A DNA stretch of 64,000 nucleotides from Loxodes magnus (Eukaryota; Ciliophora; Karyorelictea; Loxodida; Loxodidae): positions 124,001-188,000 of the forward strand of contig CAMPDV010000196.1 of NCBI GenBank assembly GCA_946699065.1, written 5' to 3'. How positions within the stretch are numbered: the stretch's first letter is position 1; each line of letters begins with the position of its first letter. Under the pieces are notes generated by a model. The model did not search any database. It was given only the letters and a program-made list of their open reading frames with translations, and was not told the origin of the DNA. Below, in pieces: positions 59,318 to 64,000 of the stretch. The translations under genes were made by a program, and so were the position numbers.

Positions 59318-60079
59318 ACTTAATTTATTAGAAATAATTTATCTTAGTCTAAATCTTCTTTAATTAGTTCTAGTTTATAAGCAACTACTAATATAAGCCA
59401 TTTCCTTCAAGAGGCTTTTCTATTTCCTTCATTCTTTATAATCTGACAGTTGAATACTTGTTCATTCATAGTTAAATATTGAGTTAAAAAGTTCCATAAG
59501 CATAACGCAAATTTACAAAATATGATCTAGTAATAATCTATGGTTATTTTGATTCTATTGAGATATCAACTAAGTAGTAAATGAATTTTACAATTTTAAG
59601 ATTTTGTATCATATCATTCAAAAATGAAGAAAAGTAATAAGAAACTTCAACCTAATCTAAGATAAATGTATAAGCCTAAACTATCAGAATTATATCATTC
59701 ATTCGGACTTAATTTTATACTTCAATTATCTAAATTTTGAGAATAAAAGAGAATGCATCTAATAACTTCATGTCAAATATTGAAATGAATTAGAAGCATC
59801 TTTATTACATAGTCTTACAAAATTACTTTTGTATATCTGCTTCAATAAACTAAAGTATGGTATTTAAATCATAAAGATAGATTAGATCAAATTATTAATA
59901 ACTATTCCTAGATAGAATTATTTATATTGTATTGTGAAATGATGTATTTTAAATCAGAAAGCATAGACTTAAAAACTTTTATGGGGTAATAATCTTAAGT
60001 TGAGATGAAAAGATATTGAGAGTATATTTTAATAAATTTACAATTTGGAAGATTAAACAATTTTTTATTGACATGTATT
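59318..60079. other. Intergenic between convergent genes
   Basis: 3' flanks of the peroxidase and the TPR-DnaJ gene, which point towards each other. Nothing recognised. Confidence 0.4.
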
Positions 60080-61637
60080 TCATTTTCTTCTCTTCTATGG
60101 TCCTCCAAATAAGAACTAAAATATGTTTGATTCTCCACTTTGACTTGAAAAACCTCCCATATTTCCAAAAGGCATTTCCTGACTTGTAAAACCGCCCATA
60201 TCCCCAAAAGGACTACCTTAGGATGAAAAGAAAGTATTTGCTCCTCCTGATCCAAATCCAGCTCCTCCGAATGGATTATTTCCTCCAAAAAATTAAGCAA
60301 AAATTTCATTTGGATCAATATGCATGCCTAAAATATATAATAAAAATACCTCCAGAGAATCCATTTTATACATCTTCTAAATCAGCTCCCATATCATATC
60401 TCTATCTTTTTTATGGATCAGAAAGTACTGAATAAGCTTCTCCAATATCTTTAAACATCTTTTCTGCATGTTTCTTCTATTCATCACCTTCGTTTGAATG
60501 CTTATCTGGATGCCATTCAATTGCCTTTCTTTTATACGCTTTTCTGATTTCATCTTCTGTTGCTTTTTAATTAACTCCTAAGATCTTATAATAATCTTTT
60601 CTTTTCTTATTCTTCTGAGCCATTCTTGCTTCATTTAAATTGTTTCTTATATCTATACTTGGATCAAGTTCATGTGCTTTTTCATAATCTTAAATTGCCT
60701 CATTTGGATCTCCATATTCAAGCTTGATCTTAATATTTCCTCTTCTTAAATATGCTTTGGCATTACTAGGATTTAATTAAATTGCACTATTGCAATCACT
60801 CAATGCCTTATTATAATTTTCTAGTCCAATATGGCAAGCTGCTCTATTATTCAAAATAAGTGAATTAAAGATTCTATGCTCTGGATCAATTTCAATAGCT
60901 TATGTATAAACTGATATTGCTTCTTTGAAGTTTTTTGCTTTAAAAAGATTGTTTCCTTGCTCTTTGATGACATCAAGTTACTTTATTTTTTTCACTATTT
61001 AGACTGACTATTAATGCCCAGGATCTTACTGGAGTGTCTCTTTGAAATAGTTAGATGCTTTCTAATGCTCATTCATATAATAATAAATTACTCCTCTCCA
61101 ATATATTAATTCAATATTATTCTAGTGATTTGAAGAAGCTTCCTGGAAATAAGATAAAGCAGCTCCACATTGACCATTTTTAATCATACATTGTACCTTT
61201 TTAAAAATGAAAGGTTAGTGAGTTGGACAATGATTTGTGAGTTTGTTTATATGAGTTAAAGCTTCAGTGTAGTTTTGTTCAATGATAGATTTTTCAAATC
61301 TTCCTACAGTATTCTGCAAGTCATCAATTAGTTAAATTTACTCTTAATTTTTTATTTTCTAAAATATAGTTTTCGCTTACTAAAACTCAGCTCTTGCTTA
61401 GTAAATTTTTCCTAATCTAAACTTAACTTTTTCATTTTTTTAATCAGCTTAAAGACATTTTAAACAGTCTTACTCCGCTTCATTATATTTATTTAGCATA
61501 AAATAGGCAGCTGATCTGTTTCCATATAAAGATGACTCTTTAGGGTATTTCCTAATTGCTTTACTATACAGCTCAACAGCAGTCTAATAGTCTGCTTGTT
61601 GATAAGCTTAGTTTCCTTTTTTCTTTAACTAGTCCAT
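60080..61637 (-). CDS. TPR-DnaJ co-chaperone (DNAJC7/TPR2-like)
   Basis: Hsp70/Hsp90 co-chaperone. ATG 61637 to TGA 60080-60082 with a 22-nt intron (60329-60350) gives 511 residues. TPR repeats fill about residues 3-340: KKGNQAYQQADYQTAVELYS, LYGNRSAAYFML, QGNNLFKAKNFKEAISVY, LNNRAACHIGLENYNKALSD, YLRRGNIKIKLEYGD. The J domain follows (about 345-415): KDYYKILGVNQKATEDEIRK, EWHPDKH with the HPD tripeptide, and AYSVLSDPQKRQRYD. The C-terminal 90 residues are Gly/Phe-rich with NPFGGAGFGSGG and three MGGF/FGNMGG-type units, like DNAJ G/F regions. The intron falls between the J domain and the G/F region. The order TPR then J then G/F matches DNAJC7. Confidence 0.93.
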
Positions 61638-62717
61638 CTAACAGTTAATTATATCTCTTAGCTGTACTCCTGATTATATAGCTAAAAGAAGCTTCTAGAA
61701 GCTTCAAGATTATTCTAAATAAGATGAATATTATAAAATTTATCAGTCATTAAATAGTAAAATACTAAGACACTTAATTTAAATACCTCCTTACTCTATA
61801 TATTTAATTACACCTTATATACCTAACTATCCACTATTTAGTATCCTTAAAGTTAGTACTAAATTAATCATTCATTACTCTTTATTTTATCTAGCTAAAC
61901 TTTATTTTAGTTACTAACGTTAAACTATCCCATTAGTACCAGTCTTAGCTATTCTATCTTTATTTTATGTTCAAATTTAGCTTAGAATAATTAACAAGAT
62001 GCTAGTTTTAGCATCTATTTTATTATATCTTACTGGATTATGCTTTTATAAATAGAAAATAGCATTTGATGTATTATCTATAGTAATAAATTAAAGCAAG
62101 TATTTAAAGGTATTTATACTAAATTAGAATCATTAAGTTCATTAAGCTTTCATTTACTCTTTAGAGAAAATACCATTTATATATATTTAAATTACCTAGC
62201 TTTTTAGTATGTTTTAGATTAGTAGATGTAAGGCTAGACTAGTTTTCCAAACTTATAGAAAAGGATTGTTAAATGAAAATTAGACTGTTCTTTATTATAA
62301 ATGCTTCACTTGCTTTAAATTTTCAATTTTATTTACTTTTTGTGTGTTTTCCTTTTTTCTTTGCTGCTAGTATCGCTATCTAATTCTTTACTTAGCATCA
62401 TTAGGCTTTTTAAGCATTTTTAGAGTTATTGCATAATTTTAATATCTAACGAGTGCAGTTTTGCATTTCATACATGAACGAGCTTGTAAAAAATTTTAAC
62501 TCTTAAACATAAAGACTACTAAGTAGCTAAATACCTTCATAATTATAGGTTATATACTCTTTTTGGTTGAAAGGTAATATTTAAAGCTAAACCATAATAC
62601 AAAAGCACAGATTTTCATTTAATGCGTGAACTTATTTAACAGTATTAAATATATTACTCTTAGGATGCCTAAGTTTTAAAGATTTAAAGTGTTATAATAA
62701 AATAGCAATAAATTAGC
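61638..62717. other. Intergenic, no gene recognised
   Basis: AT-rich gap between two minus-strand genes. It should hold the promoter of the TPR-DnaJ gene. Confidence 0.35.
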
Positions 62718-64000
62718 TCAATTTTTTCCTTTAGTAGTCTTTTTTCCTGAGGAATTAATGCCTAATTTCTATTACTTTTCCATTATAATATCTTCAATAA
62801 TGCAAAACTCAAGCTTCCAATTTAATTCCTGTTTCATGAAAGACACGAAAGATTTTATTTGTGATTTAGAGATCTTAGGATGAGTAACTTTTATCTGAAA
62901 TGAGCTAAAACTTACTGATATTTGAAAGCTCTCAAGTCAAGTATTTCTTTTATTCAGAATTTCGTTCACTAAATAGTCTTTCTGTAGTTGATACTAGGTA
63001 ATTGGACTTGTTTTCAGTGCTTATATTTTATCATTAACTTGGCTTATAATAAATTTCCTGAATTCTTTGATTAGCTTCTCATCATACTATTTTTCTTCTG
63101 TCTCGAAAGTAGAAAAATCTTAGCTATGGTCAAAAATCTTGTTGCCTCTTATTTAGGGTTTTCTTTGAAGTAAATACTCCTTTGTTGTTCTTACTTCTCT
63201 AGTCTCTTTTCAAGGTCTTCTATAACTTCTCTCAATTTTCTGCCTGTACTAGAAGCTGATTTGCTTTTAAATTGAAGGCCTCACAAAAGATTTGTTAAGA
63301 GATCTTATGCTTGTTTTAATAGGAGATAAAGAGGAAACTACATTCTTGAATTTCTTAGGTGTTTAAGGCCTGGGAATTCTAATTTAAGTATCCTTATTTT
63401 CTTTAAAATACTAGATCATGGCTTCTATATACAGTCTCACTCATTTGTTAGGTATACTCTCATTTTCTGGTCTAAAATACTTCTACAAATAAAATTCAGC
63501 ATTTTAGACTTTGTGCTTATCAAGGTGCTTGTTTTTAATAAGATAAGGAACATTCTTCATTATGTATATAACTTGGTCAATTTACTGAAAATTAAGAAGT
63601 ACATCATCTCAATTTTTAGTCTAGAAAACTATATTCTTATCTCCTGAGAGTAAGTAAAGTAAGCTCATTCCTAGATTTTAGATCGATTTCGTGACCTCCT
63701 TTTGATTTCTAAACTATTCTATAATCTTTTTCTTGCACAGATTGCTGACACACGTGTTAAGGTCAACTTTCTCCTTTTTTCTCCTGAAGCTGCAGTATTC
63801 AGATTTAGACCTTCGATGATTTTAATAAGATCTGTTAATAAGTTTATTTAAGCTTTATTAATTAGTAATACTAGATAAGTTGCTCAAATCTTCTTATGTG
63901 TTTACTATTTAAGTACTTAAATTAATCGATTGGTCATTAACGTTATATTAGGATGTAGCATCTGTTGATTTGTTCTCTTCTATTTCTCTTTAGTTTATAT
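62718..64000 (-). CDS. Partial unrecognised protein gene, 5' end beyond the window
   Basis: A frame is open from the right edge to TGA 62718-62720 (about 427 codons) with four in-frame TGA read as Trp. Sequence is protein-like throughout: Ser/Asn/Gln-rich at the edge, then helical with LLYLLSGDKNIVFQTKNWDD and LLNFQQIDQVIYIMKNVPYL, FYLQKYFRPENESIPNKWVR, a basic Pro-containing linker, and a last helical part (YDEKLIKEFRKFIISQVNDK). It ends in the lysine-rich GKKTTKGKN. The internal repeat-like helices did not match a family I know. The start lies outside the window. Confidence 0.72.

Noticed and set aside
1-64000. Condylostoma-type code (all three stop codons ambiguous)
   Set aside because: No well-supported gene ends at TAA or TAG; all clear ends are TGA.
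1-64000. LTR retroelements, Polinton-like elements, CRISPR arrays, telomeric repeats
   Set aside because: No long terminal repeats, integrase, capsid or protease motifs, regularly spaced short repeats, or telomere-like tandem repeats were seen.

Overview
The window reads as nuclear DNA of a ciliate of the class Karyorelictea (Loxodes-like). It is very AT-rich. Recognisable proteins appear only if TAA and TAG are read as glutamine and TGA as tryptophan inside genes. Every well-supported gene end is also a TGA; no gene ends at TAA or TAG. That is the karyorelict nuclear code (NCBI table 27), with context-dependent UGA. Standard-code translation therefore breaks every gene into fragments. Introns are tiny (best-supported cases 16, 17, 17, 22, 22, 28 and 30 nt, GT...AG).

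Layout. 0.45-1.9 kb: D-2-hydroxyglutarate dehydrogenase (+). 2.8-4.1 kb: unrecognised gene (-). 4.7-7.1 kb: ULK/ATG1-like kinase copy 1 (-). 7.7-14.5 kb: mobile-element block, with a short element, then a roughly 6 kb LINE (+) carrying an apurinic-type endonuclease and a reverse transcriptase, itself hit by another short element. 14.5-17.6 kb: kinase copy 2 (-), decayed. 19.6-20.9 kb: inositol polyphosphate 5-phosphatase (-). 21.97 kb: tRNA-Ile(UAU). 24.9-26.7 kb: membrane RBR ubiquitin ligase (+). 26.8-29.6 kb: coiled-coil gene (-). 31.5-34.6 kb: kinase copy 3 (+), intact. 35.1-35.5 kb: short element. 36.0-38.8 kb: two unrecognised genes. 39.4-40.8 kb: radial spoke protein 4/6 (+). 41.9-43.0 kb: small gene plus LC8-type dynein light chain (+). 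44.2-51.2 kb: four-domain voltage-gated Ca2+ channel (+). 51.4-53.0 kb: multi-pass membrane protein (+). 52.8-54.3 kb: PH plus YiiX-like peptidase fold protein (-). 58.6-59.3 kb: class I haem peroxidase (+). 60.1-61.6 kb: TPR-DnaJ co-chaperone (-). 62.7 kb to the edge: partial unrecognised gene (-).

Structure. Kinase copies 2 and 3 form the arms of a large inverted repeat (about 14.49-17.95 and 31.23-34.56 kb) around a 13 kb unique spacer. Copy 1 is an older direct duplicate of copy 2 with its flanks, and the LINE sits between the two. The LINE and three short elements all end in the same hairpin followed by a TTTA-repeat tail, which suggests LINE-driven SINEs.

Biology. Several genes belong to cilia (radial spoke head, LC8 light chain, Ca2+ channel). 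The others are scattered housekeeping, signalling and ubiquitin genes with no operon-like logic. Long gaps are AT-rich and mostly featureless by eye.
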